Below, piece by piece: positions 1 to 8,868 of a stretch of DNA of 64,000 nucleotides. The notes under the pieces are model-generated. The model did not search any database. It worked only from the letters and a program-made list of their open reading frames with translations, and was not told the origin of the DNA. Both the position numbers and the translations under genes were made by a program. The stretch is taken from the NCBI RefSeq assembly GCF_001544015.1, contig NZ_AP014924.1, forward strand, positions 372,001 through 436,000, given 5' to 3'. Numbering within the stretch: the stretch's first letter is position 1; each line of letters starts with the position of its first letter. Origin of the DNA: Limnochorda pilosa (GTDB lineage: Bacteria; Bacillota; Limnochordia; Limnochordales; Limnochordaceae).

Positions 1-46
1 AAAGCGGCCGTCATCTGTGGGCAAGCCAAATGCAACGGTGCGGTAA

Positions 47-75
47 TTGGAAGATTGAGGGTGCTGCGCTATACT
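47..75 (+). promoter_or_regulatory. sigma70-type promoter upstream of the selenium island
   Basis: A -35 box TTGGAA (47-52) and a -10 box TATACT (70-75) are separated by exactly 17 bases. This is the best promoter-like pair upstream of the first gene and would give a leader of roughly 300 bases. Assignment to the UshA-like gene, tRNA-Sec and selB is inferred from direction and position only. Confidence 0.5.
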
Positions 76-378
76 CGCCACGCACGCGCGATGGCGGAAT
101 GCCACTTGTGAAGAATAGAACGTCGAGTCAGCAAGAGAGCGTCCATTCAAGAGAGCGTGCAGGAGGGCAACGATGACCGTCGGGTAGCGCCAGGGTTTGG
201 ATGAGCCCGGGGCAGCTGCTAGGAATGGGGGTCAGCTCGATCCGGTGGATAGGCGTCCGAGTCCGGTGAACCCCCGGGGGGAACGTTGGCGTGCATGGGG
301 CGGGGAAGCACCGTCATGTCGCTGATCATGACTCGAACAACCATCATCCTGGCTTAAGAGAAGGAGTGGCGAACCAGC
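76..378. other. intergenic leader with a short direct repeat
   Basis: No coding region is recognised here. The 11-base word CAAGAGAGCGT occurs twice, at 132-142 and 148-158, so the copies start 16 bases apart. That spacing could place them on nearly the same helix face, like a two-site operator, but no regulator is identified. The rest is GC-rich and unremarkable. Confidence 0.3.
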
Positions 379-1338
379 GTGGACGCTCGTCCGTTATCCA
401 GTAGATCATGGCTGGCGGGTCGTCGGGGTATGGCCGTCCTCTCGGTTGCACTCTGTCTCCTGGCGTTTCCGGAGCCGGATGCTGGGGCTCAGGGAGCGGT
501 GCTTGTCGGGACAGTGGCCGTCGGAGGACAGGTGGAACCGTATCAAAGTATGTCTGGTGACGAGCTCGGTGGGTTGGCCCACCGTATCGGGTACCTGAAT
601 GCGCTCGCGAACGCGGGTTCGAAGCCTCTCTTCGTCGACGCGGGGGGCGGGTTCTTTGCGGATGCAACAGTGGCCCAACTCACGCCCGACCCGTCCATCA
701 TGACGGCCATGTTCATCGCGAAGATGTACGAGGAGATGCGAGCGGTGGCCGTCAATGTGGGACCCTCGGACTTGGCGTTCGGGCTTGACTTCTTGGAGGA
801 GCTCGTGGCCACCTACGAGACGCCGTTCGTTTCGGCCAACCTGACGTCGACGTCAGGGACCGCTGTCTTCGATCCTTATCGGATGGTTTCCGTGGACGGT
901 GTCAACGTCCTCGTGACCGGACTGTGGACCAGCACGGAAGGGTCAGCGATTTCGCGGGCCACGGGCTACCAGGCCGTGGTGCAAGATCCTGCTCGGGCAC
1001 TGCGGTCTGTCATCCAGTCGGCAGGAGGACAGGCGGACTGGATCGTTCTCATGTCACAACTGTCACCCAGCGAGGAGCTCTCGATCGCGCAGGCGTTTCC
1101 CACCGTTGACCTCATCCTGAGCGCACCGAGTGGCGGGAGCGATCCGGGTGAGGAGTCCGTCGGCGACGTCAGGATCCTCAGGATTCCACCTCGGGGCGGC
1201 GCCGTCGGTACCTTCGATCTGGAAGAGGAGCGCGGCGAGATCGTATGGCTGGATACAGCCGAGGTTGCCGCGGACCCGGAGTCGGCGCGTACCGTCGAGG
1301 AATTCCTGGTGGAGCTCCACGAGAAGTGCGGGTGTTGA
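379..1338 (+). CDS. secreted UshA/5'-nucleotidase-like protein ending in Cys-Gly-Cys
   Basis: The 319-residue product resembles the N-terminal metallophosphoesterase-like half of UshA-type 5'-nucleotidases. It shows a GGLAHRIGYLNAL segment, then FVDAGGGFF, then VNVGPSDLAFGLDFL and PFVSANL. Typical UshA metal-binding signatures (DxHG, GNHE) are not seen, so catalysis is doubtful. Residues 18-38 form a signal peptide. The GTG start at 379 is preceded by AGAAGGAG (359-366); ATG at 430 is an alternative. The last residues are Lys-Cys-Gly-Cys, a redox-like tail. UshA-like proteins are known in (seleno)protein forms, and this gene sits directly before tRNA-Sec and selB, which supports a selenium-linked role. 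That role is inference. Confidence 0.65.
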   Translation: MDARPLSSRSWLAGRRGMAVLSVALCLLAFPEPDAGAQGAVLVGTVAVGGQVEPYQSMSGDELGGLAHRIGYLNALANAGSKPLFVDAGGGFFADATVAQLTPDPSIMTAMFIAKMYEEMRAVAVNVGPSDLAFGLDFLEELVATYETPFVSANLTSTSGTAVFDPYRMVSVDGVNVLVTGLWTSTEGSAISRATGYQAVVQDPARALRSVIQSAGGQADWIVLMSQLSPSEELSIAQAFPTVDLILSAPSGGSDPGEESVGDVRILRIPPRGGAVGTFDLEEERGEIVWLDTAEVAADPESARTVEEFLVELHEKCGC

Positions 1339-1375
1339 GTGAGTCGGGGGAGGATGGGTTGCTGGCGCGGTGCAG

Positions 1376-1474
1376 GGAGGTGGATGAGTCCCGGTGGGCT
1401 CCCCGGTCCTCAAAACCGGTGGCGCGCCGCTGCGAGCGGGGCGCGGTGGGTTCGACTCCCACGCACTTCCGCCA
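1376..1474 (+). tRNA. selC: tRNA-Sec (anticodon UCA)
   Basis: This is a 99-base tRNA with the features of bacterial selenocysteine tRNA. The acceptor stem is long (GGAGGTG against CACTTCC, with one G-U pair and a mismatch at the eighth position). The D stem has 6 base pairs (GAGTCC/GGGCTC). The anticodon stem CCGGT/ACCGG encloses loop CCTCAAA with anticodon TCA at 1410-1412. There is a long GC-rich variable arm, a T arm GTGGG-TTCGACT-CCCAC, discriminator G and an encoded CCA. It lies 23 bases upstream of selB and supports reading UGA as selenocysteine in the genes downstream. Confidence 0.95.
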
Positions 1475-1497
1475 ACTCTTAAGGACGGGGTACGCGG

Positions 1498-3462
1498 ATG
1501 CAGACTCTGTGCACGGCGGGACACATCGATCATGGAAAGTCCGCCCTCGTGAGGGCGTTGACCGGGATCGATCCCGATCGCCTTCGAGAAGAGAAGGAAC
1601 GGGGCCTGACCATCGATCTCGGATTCGCCTGGCTTACGCTGCCAAGCGGGCGGACGGTGAACGTGATCGACGTCCCTGGACATGAGGATCTCATCAGAAA
1701 CATGCTGGCCGGGGTCAGTGCGGTTGACGCGGTGCTTCTCGTCGTGGCCGCGGACGACGGCGTCATGCCCCAAACGCGGGAGCACCTGGCCATCATGGGC
1801 CTGGCGGGTGTCTCAAGCGGCGTCGTGGCCCTGAACAAGATCGACGTGATGGACGATCAGGAGTGGATCGACCTTGTGGAGGCGGACGTGAAGGAGGCTT
1901 TAGCCGGTACGCACTTGGCGTCCGCCGAGGTGGTACCGGTGTCGGCCCGCTCGGGCAAGGGTCTGGAGCGCCTTCGCGCGACCCTTGACGAGACGCTCGC
2001 CAGGGTGAAGGCGCGCGAGGACCTGGCACACCCGCGGCTTCCCATCGATCGAGTCTTCAGTATCTCCGGGTTCGGGACGGTGGTGACGGGTACCCTAGTC
2101 GATGGGAGCATTTATCTGGGCCAGGAGCTGATGGTCTTCCCCGACAAGGGTACGGTCCGAGTAAGAGGGCTCCAGGTTCACGGGAATCCGGTCGATCGCG
2201 CGGAGCCGGGCACACGCGTTGCAGTGAACCTGCACGGAGGTACGAGCACCTTGCACCGCGGCACGGTCCTGGCCGAAGCCGACGCGCTCGAACCCGCGTA
2301 CGTGGTGCACGCCCGGGTTCGAATGCTCGGTGACCTGTCCCATGCTCTGCGTCACAATGAGGTGGTCGAGTGCTACTGGGGAACGGCGCGCACCATGGCC
2401 CGTGCCAGGCTTATTGAGGGGGATGAGCTGGAGCCGGGGAAGGAGGGGTGGGTTGAGTTCCGCTTCGCTCAACCGGTGAGCATGCTCCGGAACGACCGGT
2501 TCATCATTCGCCACCCTTCCTTAGGTGTGACCCTGGGCGGGGGGCGAGTGGCCGATCCGCGAGCTGCTCGACACTCGGGCCGGCGCAAGCGAGTTCTCGC
2601 TTCAGTTGAGCGGCTGAACGACGGGGGGCCACGTTCCGTCGTGAAGGCGGTTTTGTCAGACCTCGAACCCTGCCCGGCCGCTACCGTCATCCGAGAGAGC
2701 GCGCTTCCTCGTAAGGTAGCCGACCTTGCGTTGCAGCAGCTTCTCGACTCGGGAGAGGTGCTTTCTCTCGCGACGATCGGGGGGAAACAGCAGGAGCCGC
2801 AACCCGCGGCGTTGCTCGTGAGCCCGACAGGTTGGGCCCGCATTACGGAGCGGCTGCGCGATGCTCTACACGCATACCATCTCGAAAAGCCGTTGCGGCG
2901 GGGCATGCCGCGAGAGCAGTTGCGCCACCGTATGCGGATGGACCCTCCGACGTTCAACGCCGTGCTCGGCGCGGCGGCGCGCGAGGGTCTGGCGGTGTCG
3001 CTCGGGCCGGTAGTCTCCCTGACCGAGCACGATGTGCGCTTCACGCCAGAGCAGGAGCAACGCATTGATGGGTTGAAGCGCAGGCTCCGAGAAACCCGCA
3101 ATGCACCGCCCTCGCGCGCCGAGATGGAGGCCGCGGTCGGCCCGGACGTTTTCGAGGCCTTGGTCGAGCAAAGGTTCCTGATCAAGGTGGCCGACGATCT
3201 GTACTATCCGAGCGACGTCTACGATCGGATTGTGAACGAGCTCGTTCAGTTCATCCGCGAGAACGGACGCATATCCGTGGCGCAAGTGCGCGACCTCTTC
3301 GGGATCAGCCGAAAGTACGTCATCCCGCTCCTGCAGCACTGCGACGACCTACACCTGACGCGGCGGATCGGCGATGACCGCGTGCTCTTCGGATGTGCGC
3401 CGGAGCCTGGTGAGCGTGCTCCTGGAAGAGAAGGCATGCATCAGGAGGTGATCACGCCCTGA
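1498..3462 (+). CDS. selB: selenocysteine-specific translation elongation factor SelB
   Basis: SelB is a GTPase that delivers Sec-tRNA to the ribosome at UGA codons marked by a SECIS hairpin. The 654-residue product has the full translation-factor G domain: GHIDHGKS (8-15), switch region GLTIDLGFAWL (about 36-46), DVPGH (58-62) and NKID (113-116). EF-Tu-like beta-barrel domains follow. The C-terminal third is the set of winged-helix domains that bind SECIS RNA, ending near a FGISRKYVIPLL segment. The length is normal for the family. The ATG at 1498 follows AAGGA at 1481-1485. Its place between tRNA-Sec and three UGA-containing genes fits exactly. selA and selD are not in the window and must lie elsewhere. 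Confidence 0.97.
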   Translation: MQTLCTAGHIDHGKSALVRALTGIDPDRLREEKERGLTIDLGFAWLTLPSGRTVNVIDVPGHEDLIRNMLAGVSAVDAVLLVVAADDGVMPQTREHLAIMGLAGVSSGVVALNKIDVMDDQEWIDLVEADVKEALAGTHLASAEVVPVSARSGKGLERLRATLDETLARVKAREDLAHPRLPIDRVFSISGFGTVVTGTLVDGSIYLGQELMVFPDKGTVRVRGLQVHGNPVDRAEPGTRVAVNLHGGTSTLHRGTVLAEADALEPAYVVHARVRMLGDLSHALRHNEVVECYWGTARTMARARLIEGDELEPGKEGWVEFRFAQPVSMLRNDRFIIRHPSLGVTLGGGRVADPRAARHSGRRKRVLASVERLNDGGPRSVVKAVLSDLEPCPAATVIRESALPRKVADLALQQLLDSGEVLSLATIGGKQQEPQPAALLVSPTGWARITERLRDALHAYHLEKPLRRGMPREQLRHRMRMDPPTFNAVLGAAAREGLAVSLGPVVSLTEHDVRFTPEQEQRIDGLKRRLRETRNAPPSRAEMEAAVGPDVFEALVEQRFLIKVADDLYYPSDVYDRIVNELVQFIRENGRISVAQVRDLFGISRKYVIPLLQHCDDLHLTRRIGDDRVLFGCAPEPGERAPGREGMHQEVITP

Positions 3463-3520
3463 GTGGACCGGGATCCCAGAACGCAGAGTGACCCAAGTCA
3501 GACAGATGAGGAGGAAGACC

Positions 3521-5254
3521 GTGCGACACACACTTGCATGGCGGATGGTCATCGTGTGGGTGGCGCTGGCTGTGACTACGGTGCCGGTCGCTTTCGCGGC
3601 GGGCGGCGCGGACGTGCAGACGTGGCAACTCGTCAGTCCTGAAGGTGTCGTCGTGGTGGAACCGGTCGAGGCAAATCCGCATCCGACCACCTTGGAAGGC
3701 AGGACGATCGCCCTGTTCTGGAACGGGAAGCACAATGGCGACCTGTTCCTCACCCGAGTAGGCGAGCTTCTGATGGAGCAGGTGGAAGGCGTCGAGATCA
3801 TCAGGATCTGGGAGAATCACCCAGAGACGGCGGGCATCTCGGGATCTGTGGACAAGAGTAAGGCGAAGGCGGCGATCGTGGCCGGCTACAAGCCCGACCT
3901 CGTCATCGCCTCACAGTGCGATTGAGGGTCCTGCACGTCGTGGCTTGTCCACGACCAGGTCGAAATCGAGAAGCTGGGCATCCCGACCGTTACCATCAGC
4001 ACGACAGAGTTCGACGGGCTGGCGCTTAATTCCGCCCGCAGTTTCGGCGTAACCGACATGGCACGCGTCGTTGTGCCGCACCCCATGGGAATGATCAAGC
4101 CGGACGAGATCAGGGCCAAGGCGGATGCCGCATTCGCAGAGATCCTGAATGTGGCCACCGGGTGGCAGCCGAGCGCGGCGCAAGTGGCCGCCGCGGCACC
4201 GCCCTATCCGGCGCCCGTGATCAGGTTCACCGGCACCGATGAAGACGTCAACGAGCTCTTCTTCCGCAATGGCTGGTCTGTGGGCCTGCCCATCATCCCG
4301 CCGACGCCCGAGCGGGTGCAGGCCATGCTGAAGGGCACCAGTCACCGCCCCGACGAGGTCATCGGCATGATGACGCCCCGTATGGGTGCCGTCACGGTGG
4401 AACTGGTGGCAGTACACGCGGTGATGGCGGGCTGCAAGCCGGACCAGATGCCCGTGCTGCTCGCCGCCGTCGAGGCGCTGGTCGACCCAAGCTATCGAGG
4501 GCCTACCACAACGACCAACCCGACCGCGCCGCTGGTCGTCGTCAACGGTCCGATTGTGGACGAGGTAGGCATTGCGTATGGGCAGGGGGCGGCTGGGCCA
4601 TCCCAGCAGGCCAACGTCTGCCTCGGCCATGCGATCAACCTCATCGGCGACGTCATCGGCGGTTCAAGGCCGCCTGAGCCCGACAAGACGACCCTGGGCT
4701 GGCCTGGCAATACGGTGGCCATGGTGATCGCCGAGAACGAACAGGCTAATCCCTGGGGCCCTCTGCACGTGGAGCGGGGCTTCAACCCGGGCGATAGCAT
4801 CGTCACTGTGATGACCGGGGCTGAGATTCCGGCCAACATCAATGACCACAACAGTATCACCGGAGAGGACTTGCTGCGAGTCATTGCGCACAGTATGGAC
4901 CGGGCTGGGCAAAACACCCGCTGCTTCTCCGACTCCGATGTACTCGTGATTCTGAGCCCCGAGCACGCAGCGACCATCTTCAGCGACGGCTGGAAGAGCA
5001 AGGACGAGATGCGGCGGTTCTTGTGGGAGAACTCGAAGGTGCCCTTCGAAGCCATGCCAGGGGCAGGGGCCATTTGCAAACCCCCGCGCTGGTTTGGCAG
5101 CCCCGGGCCAGGTGACATGATCCCCATCGTCTCAAGTCCGGAGCGCATCCAGCTCATCGTGAGCGGCGGTGCCGGCAAGCACAGTGTCTACGTCTCCTCC
5201 TTCGGCGCCCAGACGCCGCGGCTGATCAGCGTGTCGGCGGACAAGTGGCGGTAA
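3521..5254 (+). CDS. secreted selenoprotein, UGSC family (first copy, UGA read as Sec135)
   Basis: The frame is open from 3521 to TAA at 5252-5254 except for one TGA at 3923-3925. Read as selenocysteine it gives a 577-residue protein with Sec at 135 in the motif U-G-S-C (135-138). GTG at 3521 is chosen because GAGGAGGAAG (3508-3517) precedes it. Residues 1-26 are a signal peptide. The N-terminal domain carries WNGKHNG (67-73) and ends IASQCD before Sec. The large C-terminal domain has GLPIIPPTPERV, then AVHAVMAGCKPDQMP, and ends GGAGKHSVYVSSFG. The UGSC family of (seleno)proteins is known but its reaction is not. U-x-x-C resembles thioredoxin-fold and glycine-reductase B redox motifs, so thiol/selenol redox chemistry outside the membrane is inferred. 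Confidence 0.88.
3923..3959 (+). promoter_or_regulatory. SECIS-like element of the first UGSC gene
   Basis: After the UGA (3923-3925) comes an 11-base gap and then a perfect 7-bp stem GTCGTGG (3937-3943) / CCACGAC (3949-3955) with loop CTTGT. An outer CCTG/CAGG stem (3930-3933 with 3956-3959) is separated by a three-base bulge. Forty bases (3919-3958) are identical to the matching region of the next selenoprotein gene, although the flanks diverge. Stem size and spacing match bacterial SECIS elements recognised by SelB. Confidence 0.75.
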
Positions 5255-5271
5255 CGACGGTGTGAAAGGGT

Positions 5272-5302
5272 GGCCGCTCGGCCCGCTCAGGGCCGAGCGG
5301 CC
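5272..5302 (+). other. intercistronic stem-loop
   Basis: A perfect 13-bp inverted repeat GGCCGCTCGGCCC (5272-5284) / GGGCCGAGCGGCC (5290-5302) has a 5-base loop. No T-run follows, so it is not a typical terminator. It lies just after the first UGSC gene and could stabilise or separate the transcript segments. Confidence 0.6.
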
Positions 5303-5431
5303 GTCCAGATCTCGGACATCCAGCGCTGCTGGCGGAAGCCAAGGTGTAGCGGACGACTGCTCGCCCAGCGGACTCGGATCGCCGGTGAGCATGGAAGCGC
5401 TGCACGGACGACAGAAGGGGGCTGGGACGGG

Positions 5432-7153
5432 ATGAAAGGGCAATGCTGGTGCATCGTGATCTGCTCGCTCGTAGTCGCCTTGGTCGGCGCCGTAAGTGCA
5501 GGCCCGATCGTCGCACAGGAGGCCCAGAAGTGGGAATTGGTCAACCCGGAGGGCGTTGCATGGGTTGAACCAGTGAAGATCGCGGAGCGAGTCGACTCGC
5601 TGGAAGGCAAGACCGTCGTGCTGTTCTGGAACGGGAAGCACAACGGCAACAACTTCCTCGACCGGCTGGCTGAACGGCTGGATGCCCAAGTGGAGGGGGT
5701 GCGTGTCCTCAAGTCGTGGGAGGAACCGCTCAACGTCCCACCCGGACAAAACGTCGCGGCCCAGATGATCGAAGCATGGCAGCGAGTAGGGATCAAACCG
5801 GATCTGGTGATCGCCTCCCAGGCCGATTGAGGGTCCTGCACGTCGTGGCTTGTCCACGACCAGATTGAGTTCGAAAAGCTGGGTGTACCGACTGTCACCG
5901 TTACCACGACGGAGTTTGAAGGATTGGCCCGGTCCACCGCGGCCAGCTTCGGTGCCGCGGACCTGTGCTTCGTCGTCCTACCTCATCCCATGGGCGGCAT
6001 CAAACGGGAGGCCATCCGCGCCCAGGCCGACAACGCCTTTGAAGCCGTCGTGCGAGCCGCGGTGGACTGGAGGCCGTCCGCTGCCCAGATGGCTTCACGA
6101 AGGGGAGCATACCCCTCAGAGCACTTCACCTTCCAAGGCAGCCTCGATGACGTGATCGCCCTCTACTCTGGCAACGGGTGGAGCGACGGGCTGCCCATCA
6201 TTCCGCCGACGCCGGACCGGGTGGCAGCCATGCTGAAGGGGACGCACCGATCCCCAGACACGGTGATCGGCACGGTTCCGCCTCGCATGGGCATGCTCAC
6301 CGTCGAGCTGGCCGCGGTCCACGCTGTGATGGCCGGTGCTCGCCCAGAGCATTTTCCGCTCATCCTGGCGGCGGCCGATGCATTGCTGGACCCACGACAC
6401 GACTTTCGTTCAGCAACCACCACCACCAACCCCTGCGCCATCTTCATTCTGGTCACCGGGCCAGCGGTGCAGGAGATCGGGGTTCAGTACGCTGAAGGCG
6501 CGCTGGCGCCGGGTCCGTTCAGTGGGCCGAACGCGACCGTCGGGCGCGCGATCAACCTCATCATGGACGTGGTGGGTGGATCGAAGCCGCCGTCGCCTGA
6601 CAAATCAACCCTCGGCTCGCCCGCCAGCTACACGATGGTATTGGGAGAGAACGTGGACGCGACCCCGTGGAAGACGGTCAACGAGCAACTGGGGTTCGAC
6701 CGTGATGCCAATTTGGTGACCGTCTTCGAGATGCGCAGCTTCGTCAACTTCAACCTGCATAACCCCAACACCGCGGAAGGGCTGCTCGATCCTATGGCGG
6801 CTACGATCGGTCCGGTGGCAGGTCTGGCTGAGAACGCGTTCGAATGCGGGCGCGGTCCTGCCAAGGTACTGGCATTGAGCCCAGAGCATGCGGCGACCAT
6901 CGCTGGGGAGGGGTGGACCGAAGCGGATGTGAAGGCCTACCTGCACGAGCATGCAAGCATCTCGATGGAGCGGTACCTCGTGCGTAACAACGGTGTGGAA
7001 CCCGACTGTCGGCAGGATGAGGCCGAACCGTCAGTCTTGGCGGAGCCTGGCAACGTCCTAGTGGTCGTGGCGGGCGGTCCGGGCAAGCACTCGGTCTATC
7101 TGGAGACCACCCGGTACGCGCCCGTCTCCAAGTCCCTGGAGGCGTGGAGATAG
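5432..7153 (+). CDS. secreted selenoprotein, UGSC family (second copy, UGA read as Sec133)
   Basis: This is a tandem paralogue of the preceding gene. The frame is open from ATG 5432 to TAG 7151-7153 apart from TGA at 5828-5830. Read through, it is 573 residues with Sec133 in U-G-S-C. A signal peptide covers about residues 1-28. The N-terminal domain again has FWNGKHNG (65-72) and the phrase KPDLVIASQAD before Sec. The C-terminal domain repeats GLPIIPPTPDRV, HAVMAGARPEHFP and a terminal GGPGKHSVYLET. In the first copy the residue two before Sec is Cys; here it is Ala, so that Cys is not essential. The start is the first ATG before the signal peptide; its ribosome site is weak. A redox role at the cell surface is inferred. 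Confidence 0.88.
5828..5863 (+). promoter_or_regulatory. SECIS-like element of the second UGSC gene
   Basis: UGA at 5828-5830 is followed by the stem GTCGTGG (5842-5848) / CCACGAC (5854-5860) with loop CTTGT. The spacing is identical to the first copy, and 40 bases match without change. The outer stem is one pair shorter because the last G is A here. Confidence 0.75.
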
Positions 7154-7180
7154 ACGGATGGCGGCGGTTGGGGTTGAGCG

Positions 7181-7271
7181 CGTCCCGGCAGTTGCAGGCT
7201 GCTCGAAACACGCCGCTTGTGCGATGGGGGCTTGAGGGTTGAGCAGTGAAGCGAGGGCAACCGCCGGGACG
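7181..7271 (+). other. structured RNA candidate between the UGSC genes
   Basis: A long-range stem pairs CGTCCCGGC (7181-7189) with GCCGGGACG (7263-7271), then after one A-C mismatch GTTGC (7191-7195) with GCAAC (7257-7261). Inside it CTGCTC (7199-7204) pairs with GAGCAG (7241-7246), leaving a 36-base purine-rich apical region. No protein is recognised in the segment. It could be a riboswitch-like leader for the downstream gene, a processing site or a decayed repeat. I do not recognise a known class. Confidence 0.35.
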
Positions 7272-7282
7272 AGAGGAGGGAT

Positions 7283-7306
7283 GGCGGGGGGTGATCGCCC
7301 CCCGCC
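7283..7306 (+). other. GC stem-loop before the short UGSC paralogue
   Basis: A perfect 9-bp stem GGCGGGGGG (7283-7291) / CCCCCCGCC (7298-7306) has a 6-base loop. It lies 50 bases upstream of the chosen start of the next gene and immediately after the larger structured segment. Confidence 0.5.
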
Positions 7307-7355
7307 GATATTCGTGCCGAGCTGCAACAGTCGGATCCGGAGGATGAGCCGCCTG

Positions 7356-8687
7356 ATGACGCGGACAAGGATCGCACTCGCAGCGTGCATGGCCGCGGCT
7401 CTCCTTGAAGCCGCGGTGGTCTCGGGCTCTAGCGGCACTGACGTCGCAGGGGAACGCTCCGTCGGACAGGAGTCGCACGAGGTGTGGATCTACAATCCTG
7501 CCGGTATCCGTCCGGACGGTCAGTACGTGGATGAACTGCTCTCGGCCACGATGCGGGAGATGGGGCTGTCGAAGCCGCCAATGGCAGGGCAGTTTCCCAA
7601 GGCACGCGTCGAGCGAATGACCGTGGAGTCGGACGTCCTGGACGAGGTCAACCGACTGTTCTACGAGCGTGGCTGGTCGGATGGTCTACCCATCGTGCCC
7701 CCCACGGCGCAACGCGTCGCCGAGATGCTCAGAGGGGCCGATCTTTCCCCAGATGTCGTCGTGGCTACCCTTCCTCCGATGGGGGGGCAGGCGACCATCG
7801 AGAAGATCGCGGTCAACGCGGTCATGGCCGGCTGCCGGCCCGTCGACATGCCCCTCCTCATCGCAGCCACCGAAGCCCTTGCCGATCCCGCTTTCGACCT
7901 CCGAGGCCTGGCTACCACAACCAGCCCCGACACGCCCATGGTCATCGTGAGCGGGCCCATCGTGTCGCAGCTCGGGCTCAACGCCGGCACCAACGCATTG
8001 GGAAGAGGATGGCGGGGGAACGCGGTCGTAGGTCGAGCGCTGCACTTGATCGTTCAAAACATAGGTGGAAGCTGGCCGGGCGTCACCGATCTGTCGTGCT
8101 TGGGCTATCCTGGGGATTTCACGATGGTCTTGGCCGAGAACGCCGAGGCGAGCCCCTGGGCCCCCTTCCACACAGATCTGGGGTTCAGCAAGCGCGCCAA
8201 CGTGGTCAGCGTCGTCGGCGCTGAAGGGACCCACAACATCCTGGGGATCGGTCAGGGCACCCGCGGCTTCATGAAGCTGGTGGCCGCCCACCTTGCTGGC
8301 ATGGATCGCCCCATCCGCTCGGTGGTCGTACTGATCGTCGCCCAGGACACCGCCCAACAGCTCGCCGAAGAGGGATGGACCCCCAAGAGCATGCGGGCGT
8401 TCATCCAGGACAACGCTGCGATTCCGTTTTACGTCTACAAGGAGCGTTTCATAGACACAGGGATGGCACGGCGGGTGCCGGATTGGGTTCACCAGACCCA
8501 ATCGCCCGACGAGCTGATTCCGACTCCCCTCATTGAGCAAATGCTGATCCTGGTTTCAGGAGGGCCGGGTGAGAAGAGCATGGTCGTTCCAGGATGGCCG
8601 GCTGGTTCGATGGTGAGCCGGGAGATACGACTGCCCTGGAATTGGGACGAGCTGGTCGAAGCCTATGTGCCAGACTACGATCGATAG
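7356..8687 (+). CDS. exported UGSC-family paralogue lacking the selenocysteine domain
   Basis: The 443-residue product aligns with the C-terminal part of the flanking selenoproteins: GLPIVPPTAQRV, AVNAVMAGCRPVDMP, ATTTSPDTPMVIVSGPIV and a terminal LVSGGPGEKSMVV. The N-terminal domain and U-x-x-C motif are missing. A WIYNPAGI phrase just after the signal peptide recalls the start of the mature selenoproteins. ATG 7356 begins a good signal sequence (about residues 1-22) and lies 12 bases after GGAGG (7339-7343); ATG 7344 is possible but lies directly against it. A naturally shortened partner or subunit is more likely than a pseudogene, because the frame is intact over its whole length. Confidence 0.75.
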   Translation: MTRTRIALAACMAAALLEAAVVSGSSGTDVAGERSVGQESHEVWIYNPAGIRPDGQYVDELLSATMREMGLSKPPMAGQFPKARVERMTVESDVLDEVNRLFYERGWSDGLPIVPPTAQRVAEMLRGADLSPDVVVATLPPMGGQATIEKIAVNAVMAGCRPVDMPLLIAATEALADPAFDLRGLATTTSPDTPMVIVSGPIVSQLGLNAGTNALGRGWRGNAVVGRALHLIVQNIGGSWPGVTDLSCLGYPGDFTMVLAENAEASPWAPFHTDLGFSKRANVVSVVGAEGTHNILGIGQGTRGFMKLVAAHLAGMDRPIRSVVVLIVAQDTAQQLAEEGWTPKSMRAFIQDNAAIPFYVYKERFIDTGMARRVPDWVHQTQSPDELIPTPLIEQMLILVSGGPGEKSMVVPGWPAGSMVSREIRLPWNWDELVEAYVPDYDR

Positions 8688-8868
8688 ATGAACCGTCGAG
8701 TCGACGAAGGGACTCGCTGGCTCATCGCCGCGCGGGCCGCGTCGTAGCCGGGATTGGATCAGCAAACTGAAGCGACTCCGCGAGCATCGGGCAATCGGCG
8801 TGCAAGCTGGCATTGATACACTAGGCATTGTGGGAAGGGAACTTCACGCGAACGGGGTGATGTTTGGT

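Noticed and set aside
1336-1483. Selenocysteine read-through of the UGA ending the UshA-like gene
   Set aside because: The frame after it runs through the tRNA-Sec gene and has no homology or hairpin at the right place. A normal stop is more likely.
5272-5302. Rho-independent terminator after the first UGSC gene
   Set aside because: The stem is perfect but no T-run follows, so it is listed only as an intercistronic stem-loop.
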